DNA of 64,000 bases from Streptomyces sp. NBC_00258 (GCF_036182465.1 NZ_CP108081.1:3844001-3908000); one strand, 5' to 3'. Positions 16,706-25,530 are shown, counted from the stretch's first letter. The notes: a model not told the origin generated them from the letters alone. Numbers and translations are program-made.

Positions 16706-18247
16706 CTAGTCGAGGTAGTCGCGCAGCACCTGCGAGCGCGACGGATGGCGCAGCTTCGACATCGTCTTGGACTCGATCTGGCGGATGCGCTCGCGCGTCA
16801 CGCCGTAGACCTTGCCGATCTCGTCGAGGGTCTTCGGCTGCCCGTCGGTGAGACCGAAGCGCATCGAGACCACGCCCGCCTCACGCTCGGACAGGGTGTC
16901 CAGGACCGAGTGCAGCTGCTCCTGGAGAAGCGTGAAGCTGACCGCGTCGGCCGGGACGACCGCTTCGGAGTCCTCGATGAGGTCACCGAACTCGCTGTCG
17001 CCGTCCTCACCCAGGGGGGTGTGCAGGGAGATCGGCTCACGGCCGTACTTCTGGACCTCGATGACCTTCTCCGGGGTCATGTCGAGTTCCTTGGCCAGCT
17101 CCTCCGGGGTGGGCTCGCGGCCCAGGTCCTGGAGCATCTGGCGCTGCACGCGCGCGAGCTTGTTGATGACCTCGACCATGTGCACCGGGATACGGATGGT
17201 GCGGGCCTGGTCGGCCATGGCGCGGGTGATCGCCTGACGGATCCACCACGTGGCATACGTCGAGAACTTGTAGCCCTTGGTGTAGTCAAACTTTTCCACC
17301 GCGCGGATCAGACCGAGGTTGCCCTCCTGGATGAGGTCCAGGAAGAGCATGCCGCGGCCGGTGTAACGCTTGGCCAGGGAGACCACCAGACGGAGGTTGG
17401 CCTCCAGGAGGTGGTTCTTGGCGCGGCGGCCGTCCTCGGCGATGATCTCCAGCTCGCGCTTGAGCTTCGGTGCGAGCTTGTCGGCGTTGGCCAGCTTGTC
17501 CTCGGCGAACAGACCGGCCTCGATGCGCTTGGCGAGCTCGACCTCCTGCTCGGCGTTGAGCAGCGGGACCTTGCCGATCTGCTTGAGGTAGTCCTTGACG
17601 GGGTCGGCCGTGGCACCGGCCGCGGCGACCTGCTGCGCGGGCGCGTCGTCCTCGTCCTCGTCGGACAGGACGAAGCCCTGGGCACCGTCCTCGGCAGGCT
17701 CCTCGCCGCCGGCCTTGGCCGCGCCCGGAGTCTCCTCGGCAGCCTCGTCGTCGACGGCCTCGGCGTCGTCCTTCTTGGCGGTGGTCTTCTTCGCCGTCGC
17801 CTTCTTGGCGACGGTCTTCTTCGCTACGGCCTTCTTGGCCGTCGCCTTCTTGGCAGCGACCTTCTTCTCGGCTGCGTCCTCGGCGGGAGCGTCTGCGGCA
17901 GGCATCGCCGGGGCGGCGGTGGCGGTGGCCTTCTTGGCCGTCGCCGTCTTCGCCGCGACGGTCTTGGTGGCGGTGCGCTTGGCCGGACTCTTCGCTGCGA
18001 CGCTCTTTCGGGTGCGCTTGGGCTCCGCGGCACTGACCATCAGCGTCACACCCTCTTCCTCGAGGATCTGGTTGAGGCTGCGCAGTACGTTCTTCCACTG
18101 AGTGGCCGGAATCTGGTCAGCTTCGAAGGCCCGACGCACGTCATCGCCGGCGATCTGCCCCTCAGCCTTTCCCCGCTCAATGAGCGCCATGACAGAGACG
18201 GACTCGGCGATCTCCGGCGGGAGCGTACGGGATGTGCTGGCCGACAC
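16706..18247 (-). CDS. hrdB: Principal RNA polymerase sigma factor HrdB
   Basis: A 513-residue sigma-70 group 1 factor. The N-terminus SASTSRTLPPEIAESV and the segment IERGKAEGQIAGDDVRRAF are hallmarks of Streptomyces HrdB. Residues about 80-165 are a Lys/Ala-rich tract of repeated KKATAKK units resembling a histone H1 tail. Region 1.2 (DPVKDYLKQIGKVPLL), region 2 (LDLIQEGNLGLIRAVEKFDY, YATWWIRQAI), region 3 and region 4.2 (LDEIGKVYGVTRERIRQIE) are complete. GTG 18247 is chosen for the preceding GAGAGG and for agreement with known HrdB N-termini. It directs most vegetative transcription. Confidence 0.98.
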   Translation of the reverse strand: MSASTSRTLPPEIAESVSVMALIERGKAEGQIAGDDVRRAFEADQIPATQWKNVLRSLNQILEEEGVTLMVSAAEPKRTRKSVAAKSPAKRTATKTVAAKTATAKKATATAAPAMPAADAPAEDAAEKKVAAKKATAKKAVAKKTVAKKATAKKTTAKKDDAEAVDDEAAEETPGAAKAGGEEPAEDGAQGFVLSDEDEDDAPAQQVAAAGATADPVKDYLKQIGKVPLLNAEQEVELAKRIEAGLFAEDKLANADKLAPKLKRELEIIAEDGRRAKNHLLEANLRLVVSLAKRYTGRGMLFLDLIQEGNLGLIRAVEKFDYTKGYKFSTYATWWIRQAITRAMADQARTIRIPVHMVEVINKLARVQRQMLQDLGREPTPEELAKELDMTPEKVIEVQKYGREPISLHTPLGEDGDSEFGDLIEDSEAVVPADAVSFTLLQEQLHSVLDTLSEREAGVVSMRFGLTDGQPKTLDEIGKVYGVTRERIRQIESKTMSKLRHPSRSQVLRDYLD

Positions 18248-18413
18248 GAACAACCTCTCGGAACGTTGGAAAACGGCTTCCGGCCCCGTCCGGTACGGAC
18301 AGGAGCCGACGACCGCCGACTTGGGGATGGGCCGACGGCGCGGGCGAGGGCCGGGAAGAGTCACAGCGCCTTGAACGGCGTCTGTATTCCCCACTCGGCT
18401 GTCACCTCTTAGG

Positions 18414-18440
18414 TCATCGCGCTGCCCCGTGGAGCGTTAC
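18414..18440 (-). promoter_or_regulatory. ECF-type promoter for hrdB
   Basis: On the minus strand GTAAC (18440-18436), a 16-bp spacer and CGATGA (18419-18414) form an ECF-sigma promoter about 165 bp upstream of the hrdB start. Known biology: hrdB of Streptomyces is transcribed by the ECF factor ShbA, and this spacing and composition fit that class. The remaining bases of the 406-bp gap hold no gene. Confidence 0.55.
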
Positions 18441-18629
18441 GCCCAATCTGCGTGGCCCGAGTCACACCCCGTAAGTGCTCAAAAGCTCCCAGATGCGGTC
18501 AGAGGTGGTCAGCCGATGACCTCAGTACCCCATCGCGCCGCCGGACCCCGCCGGATTCCAGAAGCATCCAGGGGGTCCGGCGGCAGATGGTTCGCCGGCC
18601 AAGCGATGCCACGCGGGGCACCCGCCACC

Positions 18630-18655
18630 GACCGCACCGCCCGCGGTGCGCGGTC
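18630..18655. terminator. Possible whiH terminator
   Basis: GACCGCACCGC (18630-18640) can pair with GCGGTGCG..GTC (18643-18655) with a 2-nt bulge. It overlaps the last codon of whiH and is imperfect. Confidence 0.4.
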
Positions 18656-19541
18656 AGTGCTCGCGCGGCGCGGGCACGACGCGCTCCACCTCGGGGTGGA
18701 CGGTGAGCAGTTGGCGCATGGCCGCCTCGGCACCCGATCCGTCGCCGGCGGCGAGGGCGTCGACGATGCGGGCGTGGTGTCCGAGGGACGCCTCGGTCGG
18801 CCGGTCACAGCCCGTGACCGGGTTGCCGGACACCTGGAGCGCGGCGGACACGATCCCGGAGAGATGCTCCAGCATGCGGTTGCCGGCGACCTGGATGAGC
18901 AGGGAGTGGAACTCCGCGTCGGCGCGCGAGAAAGTGAGCGCGTCACCCTGCGCCATGGAGTGGCCCATGATCTCGACCATGTCGCAGAGCCTCTGCTGCA
19001 CCTCCTCCCGGCCATGTCCGGCGGCAAGACGGGCAGCGAGCGGTTCGATCGTCCAGCGCAGCTCGCTCAGCTCGCGACGCTGGTCGTCGCGCTGCGGCCC
19101 GAAGGCCCGCCACTCGATGATGTCGGGGTCAAGGAGGTTCCAGTCGCTGACCGGGCGTACGCGCGTGCCGACATTGGGGCGGGCGCTGACCAGGCCCTTG
19201 GCCTCAAGAACGCGGAGCGACTCACGGACGACGGTACGGGAGACCTCGAACCGCTGGCCGATCTCCTCGGGCACCAGCGGGCGGTCCGCGCCCAGGTCGC
19301 CGGAGACGATCATCTGCCCGAGCTGCTGGACCAGTTGGCCATGCAGGCCGCGGCCGCGGCTGCCGGCGGCACGCCGACCCATGCGGCCCAGCTCCGGGTC
19401 CGTGCTGTCCCACACGGAGGCGCTGACGCGGTCTGCGCCGGGGACCTCCCCGTAGGGGTAGCGGTCGAGTTCGCCCGGGCCGGCGAGGCCGGAGTCTGCG
19501 GAACGGGCGGCGGTCATCATGGTGTGCGCAAGGGTACTCAC
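18654..19541 (-). CDS. whiH: Sporulation regulator WhiH (GntR/FadR family)
   Basis: A 295-residue regulator. After a variable N-terminus, HGQLVQQLGQMIVSGDL begins a GntR winged HTH (VPEEIGQRFEVSRTVVRESL, then LVSARPNVGTRV), followed by a FadR-type all-helical C-terminal domain (RWTIEPLAARLAA, FHSLLIQVAGNRML). Sequence and position next to hrdB identify WhiH, needed for sporulation septation and chromosome condensation in aerial hyphae. GTG 19541 is preceded by AAAGGA. Known: whiH transcription depends on sigma WhiG and WhiH represses its own gene; a matching promoter and inverted repeat lie upstream here. Confidence 0.93.
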   Translation of the reverse strand: MSTLAHTMMTAARSADSGLAGPGELDRYPYGEVPGADRVSASVWDSTDPELGRMGRRAAGSRGRGLHGQLVQQLGQMIVSGDLGADRPLVPEEIGQRFEVSRTVVRESLRVLEAKGLVSARPNVGTRVRPVSDWNLLDPDIIEWRAFGPQRDDQRRELSELRWTIEPLAARLAAGHGREEVQQRLCDMVEIMGHSMAQGDALTFSRADAEFHSLLIQVAGNRMLEHLSGIVSAALQVSGNPVTGCDRPTEASLGHHARIVDALAAGDGSGAEAAMRQLLTVHPEVERVVPAPREH

Positions 19542-19601
19542 GGATCCTTTGTCGGCTCCGTCTCCAACTCCCTTGAGGTCTTTGGTGAAAAGCACACGAA
19601 A

Positions 19602-19617
19602 GGGTGATCGCTCACCC
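19602..19617. promoter_or_regulatory. Inverted repeat in the whiH leader, candidate WhiH operator
   Basis: GGGTGA-TCGC-TCACCC is a perfect 6-bp inverted repeat about 60 bp before the whiH start, just downstream of the predicted promoter. That is a good position for autorepression by a dimeric GntR protein. Confidence 0.45.
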
Positions 19618-19633
19618 CGTCGCAATTGACGCC

Positions 19634-19660
19634 TTATCGGAAAGAAATGGGCGTTCTGTG
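19634..19660 (-). promoter_or_regulatory. WhiG-like promoter of whiH
   Basis: On the minus strand TCCGATAA (19641-19634) matches seven of eight bases of the motility-type -10 GCCGATAA. Exactly 15 bp upstream is CACA (19660-19657), a weak match to the -35 TAAA. Spacing and -10 fit sigma WhiG; the poor -35 lowers confidence. Confidence 0.5.
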
Positions 19661-19703
19661 TGGAGTTGCGCGCACGAGGGGAACGCGTGTGCACGGACGG
19701 TCG

Positions 19704-21467
19704 TCATCGGACCCTGCTCCGCAGGGTGGTGAGCAGATACGCGCAGAGCAGGGCGCTGAGCGACAACATCAGTGCTCCGCCGACGGGTTGGGCGATCACT
19801 CGCGCCACAGCACCGAGATAGCGCTCGCCCCCGAAGGGCCACTGCATCAGCACGAGCTCCCGCAGCCGGGTCGAGAACCCGGCGGCGGTCCGCACGGACG
19901 GCCCCTCAAGGACTTTCTGTACGAGCGGTACGACGAGGACCGGTACGGCCAGCACCGCCGCGAGTCCGGCGGTCGTCGACCGGAAGATCCCCGCCGCCAG
20001 AACGCCCGCCCAGGCGCAGCCCACCACGAGACCGATCCAACTCACGCTCAGCGAAAGCCAGTCTTCGGGAACTCCGGTGAGTTCCCGTCCGTAGACGAGG
20101 TAGAGCAGTTCGGCGTCCACAGCCACCGCGGCGACGGCCAGCAGCAGCGCGGTGGCGGCGGCGACGAGGAGTTTGGCGGCGAGCAGTCCCAGGCGGCGGG
20201 GGACGTTCCCGCGATCGGCGGCCAGGGCGGGATGGCGGAACTCGTCACCGAAGGCGATGGCACCGAGCAGCCCCGCGCCGAGCGCCGCGGGCGGCAGAGG
20301 GAATTCCCGCGGCCACGCGGCGAGCAGGCGCGGCTGCGGTGTGTGTCCCGCTCTGGCCAGGAGCAAGGAGATCAGGGCGGAGGCGACGAGCACGGCGACC
20401 GCGGTGAGGTAGCCGGTGGCGACCCCGGCCGCACGGCGCAGCTCGTAGCGCAGCGGCCGCAAGGGGCTGGAGCCCGGCCTGACACTGATGGGCGGCGGGA
20501 GCGGAGACAGTTCGTTCGCGCCTTCCGCCTCCGCGGTGCGCGCGGGCGGCTCGCCCTCCTGGGAGTCACTCACCGACTGCCGCGCGGGGACGGGCCCCAT
20601 GTCGCCGATCTCATCCGCGAGTTGGTGTACGAGGATGCTGTGGCGGTACGCGGTTTCGCCGACGTCGGCGCAGGTGCTGCCGTACACGGAGAGGCGGTTG
20701 CCGTCCTCCCGTACGACCTCCACGGAGCGTCGGGTGGTACGGGCCTCCTTGGTGAGCAGCGCGCCGAGCCGGGCGGCGTGCGGGCTGCGGACGGCTACAC
20801 GGGGCCTGAGACGGGTGCGGGCGAAGTCCGTGACGTCCTGATCGGCGACGAGCCTGCCCTCCTCCAGCGTGACGACACGGTCGGCGGTCCGCGCGGCCTC
20901 CTTCGGGTCGCCCGTGGCGAACAGCACCGTGCCGCCCCCGGCGGCGTGGGCCCGCAGAATCCCGTGCAGCCAGCGGCCCTCGCGGGCGGAGAGCCCGTCG
21001 GCGGCGTCGTCGAGCACGAGCGTGTGCGGATCGGACAGCAGTGCGCAGGCCAGACCGAGGCGACGGTCCATGCCGCGCGAGAGCGCGCTCAGACGTTGGT
21101 CGCGCAGGCTGACCAGGCCCACCACTTCGAGGACGTCGTCGGCGCGCCGGGCCGGCACACCTGTCGCCGCGCACAGCATGCGGAGTTGGCCACGGACCGT
21201 GCGTGCCGGATGGCCGGGGACCTCCCCGAGGAGCACGCCGACCTCGCGCGAGGGATGGGCGATGCGATGCAGCGGACGGCCTCTGAAGTAGGTGATTCCG
21301 CGGCCCTGTTGGAGTTCGAGCATGAGCCTGAGAGCCGTCGTCTTGCCCGCGCCCGGGGCCCCGAGGAGCGCCGTGACGCGGCCCGCGGGCACCTCGAAGG
21401 ACACGTCGTCGACGGCGGGGGGAAGCTCCTTGCGGGCGTTGCTGGTCAGTCCGATGGCCTGGATCAC
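19704..21467 (-). CDS. ABC transporter: ATPase fused to membrane domain, atypical active site
   Basis: About 587 residues. Residues 1-230 form an ABC ATPase: Walker A GAPGAGKTT, a signature LSRGMDRR in place of LSGGQ, and Walker B LVLDDAADGL with Asp where the catalytic Glu normally sits; the H-loop reads FATGDPKE, lacking the expected His. A linker of about 100 residues is followed by about six transmembrane helices, so both half-transporter parts are in one chain. GTG 21467 is preferred; an in-frame TTG at 21476 adds three residues. It may function as a slow or regulatory ATPase. Location next to whiH is conserved in Streptomyces from memory. Substrate unknown. Confidence 0.82.
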   Translation of the reverse strand: MIQAIGLTSNARKELPPAVDDVSFEVPAGRVTALLGAPGAGKTTALRLMLELQQGRGITYFRGRPLHRIAHPSREVGVLLGEVPGHPARTVRGQLRMLCAATGVPARRADDVLEVVGLVSLRDQRLSALSRGMDRRLGLACALLSDPHTLVLDDAADGLSAREGRWLHGILRAHAAGGGTVLFATGDPKEAARTADRVVTLEEGRLVADQDVTDFARTRLRPRVAVRSPHAARLGALLTKEARTTRRSVEVVREDGNRLSVYGSTCADVGETAYRHSILVHQLADEIGDMGPVPARQSVSDSQEGEPPARTAEAEGANELSPLPPPISVRPGSSPLRPLRYELRRAAGVATGYLTAVAVLVASALISLLLARAGHTPQPRLLAAWPREFPLPPAALGAGLLGAIAFGDEFRHPALAADRGNVPRRLGLLAAKLLVAAATALLLAVAAVAVDAELLYLVYGRELTGVPEDWLSLSVSWIGLVVGCAWAGVLAAGIFRSTTAGLAAVLAVPVLVVPLVQKVLEGPSVRTAAGFSTRLRELVLMQWPFGGERYLGAVARVIAQPVGGALMLSLSALLCAYLLTTLRSRVR

Positions 21468-21580
21468 CCGAAGCAAGATAGCGCGATATGTACGGTTTTT
21501 CGGGCATCTTGAGCGCGCTGGACGGCACGCCCCGTACCCGTCCGACCACTTGGCCGGACAGAGAATCCCGGGGCGGCCTC

Positions 21581-21640
21581 AGGTCTCGGCACGGATCTCG
21601 GGGCCGTGCCCGGTCCCGGCACGAATCTCGAGGCCATGCC
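21581..21640. repeat. 30-bp tandem duplication
   Basis: Two copies (21581-21610, 21611-21640) agree at about 25 of 30 positions and share CGGCAC-ATCTCG-GGCC-TGCC. They lie between the ABC gene and the NUDIX gene. The 30-bp period is the same as in the minisatellites at 24.9-25.5 kb, although the sequence differs. Confidence 0.6.
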
Positions 21641-21683
21641 CGTCTTGGCGCGGTTGCGTCTCGGCAGCGCTCCAGGAGCGGCG

Positions 21684-22574
21684 TCAGACCTCGGGGCGGA
21701 GCATCGGCGGGTTGAGCAGCGTGGCACCGCCCGCGCGGAACAGCTGGGCCGGGCGGCCGCCCTGGCGGGTCGTCGTACCGCCCGTGGGGACGAGGAATCC
21801 CGGCGTGCCGGTCACCTTGCGGTGGAAGTTGCGGGGGTCGAGCGCCACGCCCCACACCGCCTCGTACACCCGGCGCAGTTCACCGACCGTGAACTCCGTC
21901 GGGCAGAAGGCGGTCGCCAGCGACGAGTACTCGATCTTGGAGCGGGCGCGCTCCACACCGTCCGCCACGATCTGCGCGTGGTCGAAGGCGAGCGGCGCGG
22001 CCTGTTCGCCGTCACGGCCGTAGCCGCCTCGCTGAAGCAGTTCCTCGACGGGGGCCCAGCGCGCGCTGTTCGCGTCTCCGCCGGCCCTGGGCGCGGGCAG
22101 ATCGGGGGCGAGGGCGAGATGGGCGACGCTGACGACCCTCATCCGCGGGTCGCGCTTCGGATCGCCGTAGGTCGCGAGCTGCTCCAGGTGCGCGCCGTTG
22201 GCCTGCGCGGGCGCGGCAGGATCATGGGCGCACAACCCGGTCTCCTCGCCCAGTTCCCGGGCCGCAGCCTGCGCCAGGTCCTCGTCCGGCCGTACGAAGC
22301 CGCCGGGCAGCGCCCACCGCCCCTGGAAGGGCGGCTCACCCCTCCGTACCGCCAGCGCGCACAGGGCATGGCGACGCACGGTCAGCACGACCAGGTCAAC
22401 GGTGACGGCAAACGGCGGGAAGGCTGACGGGTCGTAGGGCATGTCGAGATCATAGTCGTCTGCCTGACGATAAACAGTCCCTTCGTCGGTCGCTTCAGTG
22501 GCTGATCCACTGCTCTCCGGTGCGGGTGCCGGGGACGCCGCCGACCCGCCCCTCGCCGGCTTCCGCCCGCTCAC
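21684..22574 (-). CDS. NUDIX hydrolase with C-terminal winged helix (NrtR-like)
   Basis: A 296-residue protein. After a disordered N-terminus of about 50 residues comes a NUDIX domain with an intact box: GGFVRPDE, seven residues, RELGEETGL. The C-terminal part FTVGELRRVYEAVWGVALDP followed by RNFHRKV is the winged-helix signature of NrtR-type regulators, which bind ADP-ribose and control NAD genes. Here the hydrolase box is complete, so catalysis and DNA binding may coexist. GTG 22574 overlaps the stop of the upstream gene (GTGA), indicating translational coupling. Target genes are not evident. Confidence 0.86.
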   Translation of the reverse strand: MSGRKPARGGSAASPAPAPESSGSATEATDEGTVYRQADDYDLDMPYDPSAFPPFAVTVDLVVLTVRRHALCALAVRRGEPPFQGRWALPGGFVRPDEDLAQAAARELGEETGLCAHDPAAPAQANGAHLEQLATYGDPKRDPRMRVVSVAHLALAPDLPAPRAGGDANSARWAPVEELLQRGGYGRDGEQAAPLAFDHAQIVADGVERARSKIEYSSLATAFCPTEFTVGELRRVYEAVWGVALDPRNFHRKVTGTPGFLVPTGGTTTRQGGRPAQLFRAGGATLLNPPMLRPEV

Positions 22575-24646
22575 ACTCCCAGCTGGAGCCCGTCGGCAGC
22601 CTCCTCGACCATGGCGAGGCCGAGCCTGCTGACGCGTACGGAGAAGGGGGCGCCCGCGACGCGCAGGCCGGTCAGCCCGATCTCGCCCAGGGGCGCACCA
22701 CGGAGCGGCCGCAGCGTCACCGTTCCGGCAGGGGCGTCGGGACGGATGCCGGCGAGTGTGGTGAGCAGAAGGACCCCTGCGGCCGCGGCCGTCGCCGCCG
22801 GCCGACAGGCCGCCGGATGCGGCAGCGGGGCACCGCCTTCCGTGCGCTGCTCCCCCGCGTACATCTCCGGCAGCCGGTACCCGAAGGCCTCTGCCGCCGA
22901 CAGCACGCCCCTCAGTAGTGAGGTCGCCTCCTTTTCGTAGCCCGCGGCGGCCAGTCCCGCGACGGCGACAGCCGTCTCGTGGACCCGCACGGCCCCGCCC
23001 CGATGTCCGAACGGGTTGTACGCCGCCTCCTTCGCGCCGAGGCTGCGCAGTCCCCAGCCCGAGTCCATGACGGGCCCGCCGAGCAGCCGCGCCAGCTGTT
23101 CCGTCTGCACCTTGTCGAGCAACCCCGGGGCAGGGGCGCCCGCGTCGAGCAGCCCGGTGTCGAGGAGGTGCACACTGGCCGCACCGAGGTGCGGCACGAT
23201 CCGTCCGTCCGGTAGACGGGCCGCGGCCGGTCTACCGCCTCCCCTGTCCTCGATCCAGAAGTCCTCCTGGAACGCGGCCCTCATCCCACGAGCCCACCCC
23301 CGCAACTCGGGGCCGCCTCCCCTGCCGTACGCGTCGAGGAGATCGGCGCCCAGCAGCGCGGCGCGGTGGGCGTGTGCCTGGGTCTCGCAGCGCCACGGTC
23401 CGCCGGGGCGTGGGTCGGACAGATACGTACTGTCGCCGACCGCCGTCCGCAGCCACTGCAGGCAGCGCTCGGCCACGGGGAGCAGTTCCTCGGTCTCCTG
23501 TTCAGGCAGCCCCCAGCGCCTGGCTTCCGCAAGAACGACGGGGAACAGCAGGGTCGCCTCTTCGCCCGTGCAGCTCGGTGGCAGATGCGTACCGGCATGC
23601 CGTCGCGGCCCTGGGAGCAGTCCGGATCGCGGCCCCGCGCCCACCAGTTGGGTGCGCGCGAGGGTGCGCAGGGTCCCCGCGGCGAGCCGGGTGCCCAGCG
23701 GCAGGGTCATGCGCGCCGCCGCCAGCGCATCGGCCGGTGCCATGCCGCACCGCCAAGGCGCGCCGGCCGCGAGGTGGGTGTCGGACGGATGCACGGGGTC
23801 GCGCAGCAACAGCGCCTGGAGGTCCTCGATGCTCGTGCGCAGGAGTGCCTCGGCCCTTGGGTCGTCGCTCACGGCCCGTGCCGGGGCAAGCGGACTCGTG
23901 GCAGCGCGCGCCACGGCCCGGATGGGACCCGCACCGGTCGGCCGTACCCTCAGCTCCACGCTTCGGGTGTCGCCGGGCTGCAGGTCGAGCTCCCATCGGA
24001 GCAGCCCCGCGGAGGCCAGTGCGTCCGAGGGCTGCGGGTTGGCCGTGACGACGGAGTGCCCAGTGGCACAGGACCATCGCATGCCCGAGTCGTGAACGCT
24101 GGCGGGCAGGTCAGGACCGGCTCGCCCGGAGGCGACCTCGCCCAGTTCCGCCAGGTCCGTGCCGAGCGACACCTCGACGGGCAGGCGCAGATGGCGGTGG
24201 GCCGCGCTGCGCAGGGTGATCCGCTCCGTGCCGTCCGCGTATCGCGTCCGTTCGACGATGACATCCGGGTCGGGGCCGCCGTCGGCGGACAGGCTCAGGG
24301 TCGCCACGAAACGGGCCTGGTCGGCCGCGATCATCCGGGCCTGGATCGCGAGCGGCTCCCGCCCCGCGACGCGCAGTCGGCATCGGGAGAGCATGCGTCG
24401 GCCCGCGCGGTAGAAGCCCTCCAGCCCCTGTCCGGTCAGCTGGCCGTGCTCCGCGGAGATCGCGAGCCCGGGCAGCGCGACACAGATCAGCGCGCCGTGC
24501 GCGGGGGGCAGATTCGCTGTGGCGGGCGGCAGGGACAGGGGTGCCTTCGGAGTTGTGGCACCGCCGGGGGTTATGGGGAACTGTGCGGGCCTGCGGGTCA
24601 GAGGGTGGTTGTCGTGCGGAGTGGAGGACTGGGTGGGCAGGGGCAT
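22571..24646 (-). CDS. Glycogen-debranching-type (amylo-alpha-1,6-glucosidase-like) protein
   Basis: A 691-residue protein. The N-terminal half is the beta-rich debranching N-terminal domain (GALICVALPGLAISAEHGQL; later FVATLSLSADGG). The C-terminal half is an alpha/alpha six-hairpin glycosidase domain (APWRCGMAPADALAA, GPWRCETQAHAHRAALL, DSGWGLRSLGAKEAAYNPFG). These features match proteins annotated as glycogen debranching N-terminal domain proteins in Streptomyces. No signal peptide is seen, so it is probably cytosolic and acts on alpha-glucan. It is coupled to the NUDIX gene by a 4-bp overlap. Catalytic acids were not assigned. Confidence 0.8.
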   Translation of the reverse strand: MPLPTQSSTPHDNHPLTRRPAQFPITPGGATTPKAPLSLPPATANLPPAHGALICVALPGLAISAEHGQLTGQGLEGFYRAGRRMLSRCRLRVAGREPLAIQARMIAADQARFVATLSLSADGGPDPDVIVERTRYADGTERITLRSAAHRHLRLPVEVSLGTDLAELGEVASGRAGPDLPASVHDSGMRWSCATGHSVVTANPQPSDALASAGLLRWELDLQPGDTRSVELRVRPTGAGPIRAVARAATSPLAPARAVSDDPRAEALLRTSIEDLQALLLRDPVHPSDTHLAAGAPWRCGMAPADALAAARMTLPLGTRLAAGTLRTLARTQLVGAGPRSGLLPGPRRHAGTHLPPSCTGEEATLLFPVVLAEARRWGLPEQETEELLPVAERCLQWLRTAVGDSTYLSDPRPGGPWRCETQAHAHRAALLGADLLDAYGRGGGPELRGWARGMRAAFQEDFWIEDRGGGRPAAARLPDGRIVPHLGAASVHLLDTGLLDAGAPAPGLLDKVQTEQLARLLGGPVMDSGWGLRSLGAKEAAYNPFGHRGGAVRVHETAVAVAGLAAAGYEKEATSLLRGVLSAAEAFGYRLPEMYAGEQRTEGGAPLPHPAACRPAATAAAAGVLLLTTLAGIRPDAPAGTVTLRPLRGAPLGEIGLTGLRVAGAPFSVRVSRLGLAMVEEAADGLQLGV

Positions 24647-24938
24647 GGGGCGGCTTCTTCTGTGCTCCGTGCGCTGAGTGCGCGCTCAGCGGGGTGTGGG
24701 GGGCTCCGGAAGGGCGGGGTCGATGCGATGGCACGGCCCGGCCGCGGGCTGCGCCACACAGGTGAACGGAGCGGGCCTGTCCCGGGTCACGCCCCGGTTC
24801 ACGGAAGCCGACCGATTGGCGGTGAGCCGAGGGCTCCGGAATGCGGTCGCGGCTGCTCCCCGGAGCGGGGTGCGCGTCCGCGGGCTGCCCTGACGTCCCG
24901 CTCGGGCATGTGCGGCCGAGAGTCGGGGCCCGCTCCCC

Positions 24939-25086
24939 TCTGGAGGCAGCACACACGCAGGACGCCGGTCTGGGGGTCGCCGCCACATGCAGCATGCCGG
25001 TCTGAAGGCAACACACACGCAGGATGCCGGTCTGGGGTGGTCCACATGCAGCACGCCGGCCGGAGGGTGACCCACATGCAGATCGG
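24939..25086. repeat. Degenerate 30-bp minisatellite, five units
   Basis: Five consecutive units of 27-32 bp, each roughly TCTGGGGG..CACATGCAG followed by a variable GCCGG end. Units begin at 24939, 24969, 25001, 25031 and 25060. There are no unique spacers, so this is not a CRISPR array. Confidence 0.75.
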
Positions 25087-25260
25087 CTATCGCATGTGGG
25101 CGGCCCCAGTCCCAGTCGAGGGCTCCGCTGTGGAGGGGCCGCAGGCAGAGAACGACGGGGGCGAGTGGCGCAACAACCGCTGCGTCGCCCTCACCGCATC
25201 CGGCGGCCAGGAACCGGGCAAGGCGGTCCACCTCGCGGAGCGCCACGCCACTCGCTTCCG

Positions 25261-25530
25261 ATAGACCGCTCGGATCGCATGCGTCTTCCGGCCAACGGTT
25301 CGGGTCGGATACACCTTCGGATGGTCGGCTCAGGTCGGACGCACCTTCCGGTGGTCGGCCCGGGTCGGATACACCTTGCGATGTTCGGCCCAGGTCGGAT
25401 GCATCTCCCGGCAATGTGCCCGGGTCGGATACACGTTCCACCAGCCGGCACAGACCTGATGCTTCTTCCGACAGCCGGCCTAGGCCGCATACCTCCAACG
25501 GCCGGCCCCGGCCTGATGCTTCTTCCAGCG
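25261..25530. repeat. 30-bp minisatellite, eight to nine units
   Basis: Eight exact-length 30-bp units run from 25261 to 25500 and a shorter degenerate one follows. A typical unit centres on GGTCGGATACACCTTCCG. Adjacent units alternate slightly (GGACGCACC versus GGATACACC), hinting at a 60-bp higher-order unit. Being a multiple of three, the array is open in frame on both strands. Confidence 0.85.

Noticed and set aside
15698..18412. A 904-codon plus-strand frame over the protease and hrdB genes
   Set aside because: It is antisense to two well-supported genes and has no recognisable domain.
24939..25530. CRISPR array
   Set aside because: Units are directly adjacent without unique spacers and are degenerate; no cas genes are present. 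These are minisatellites.
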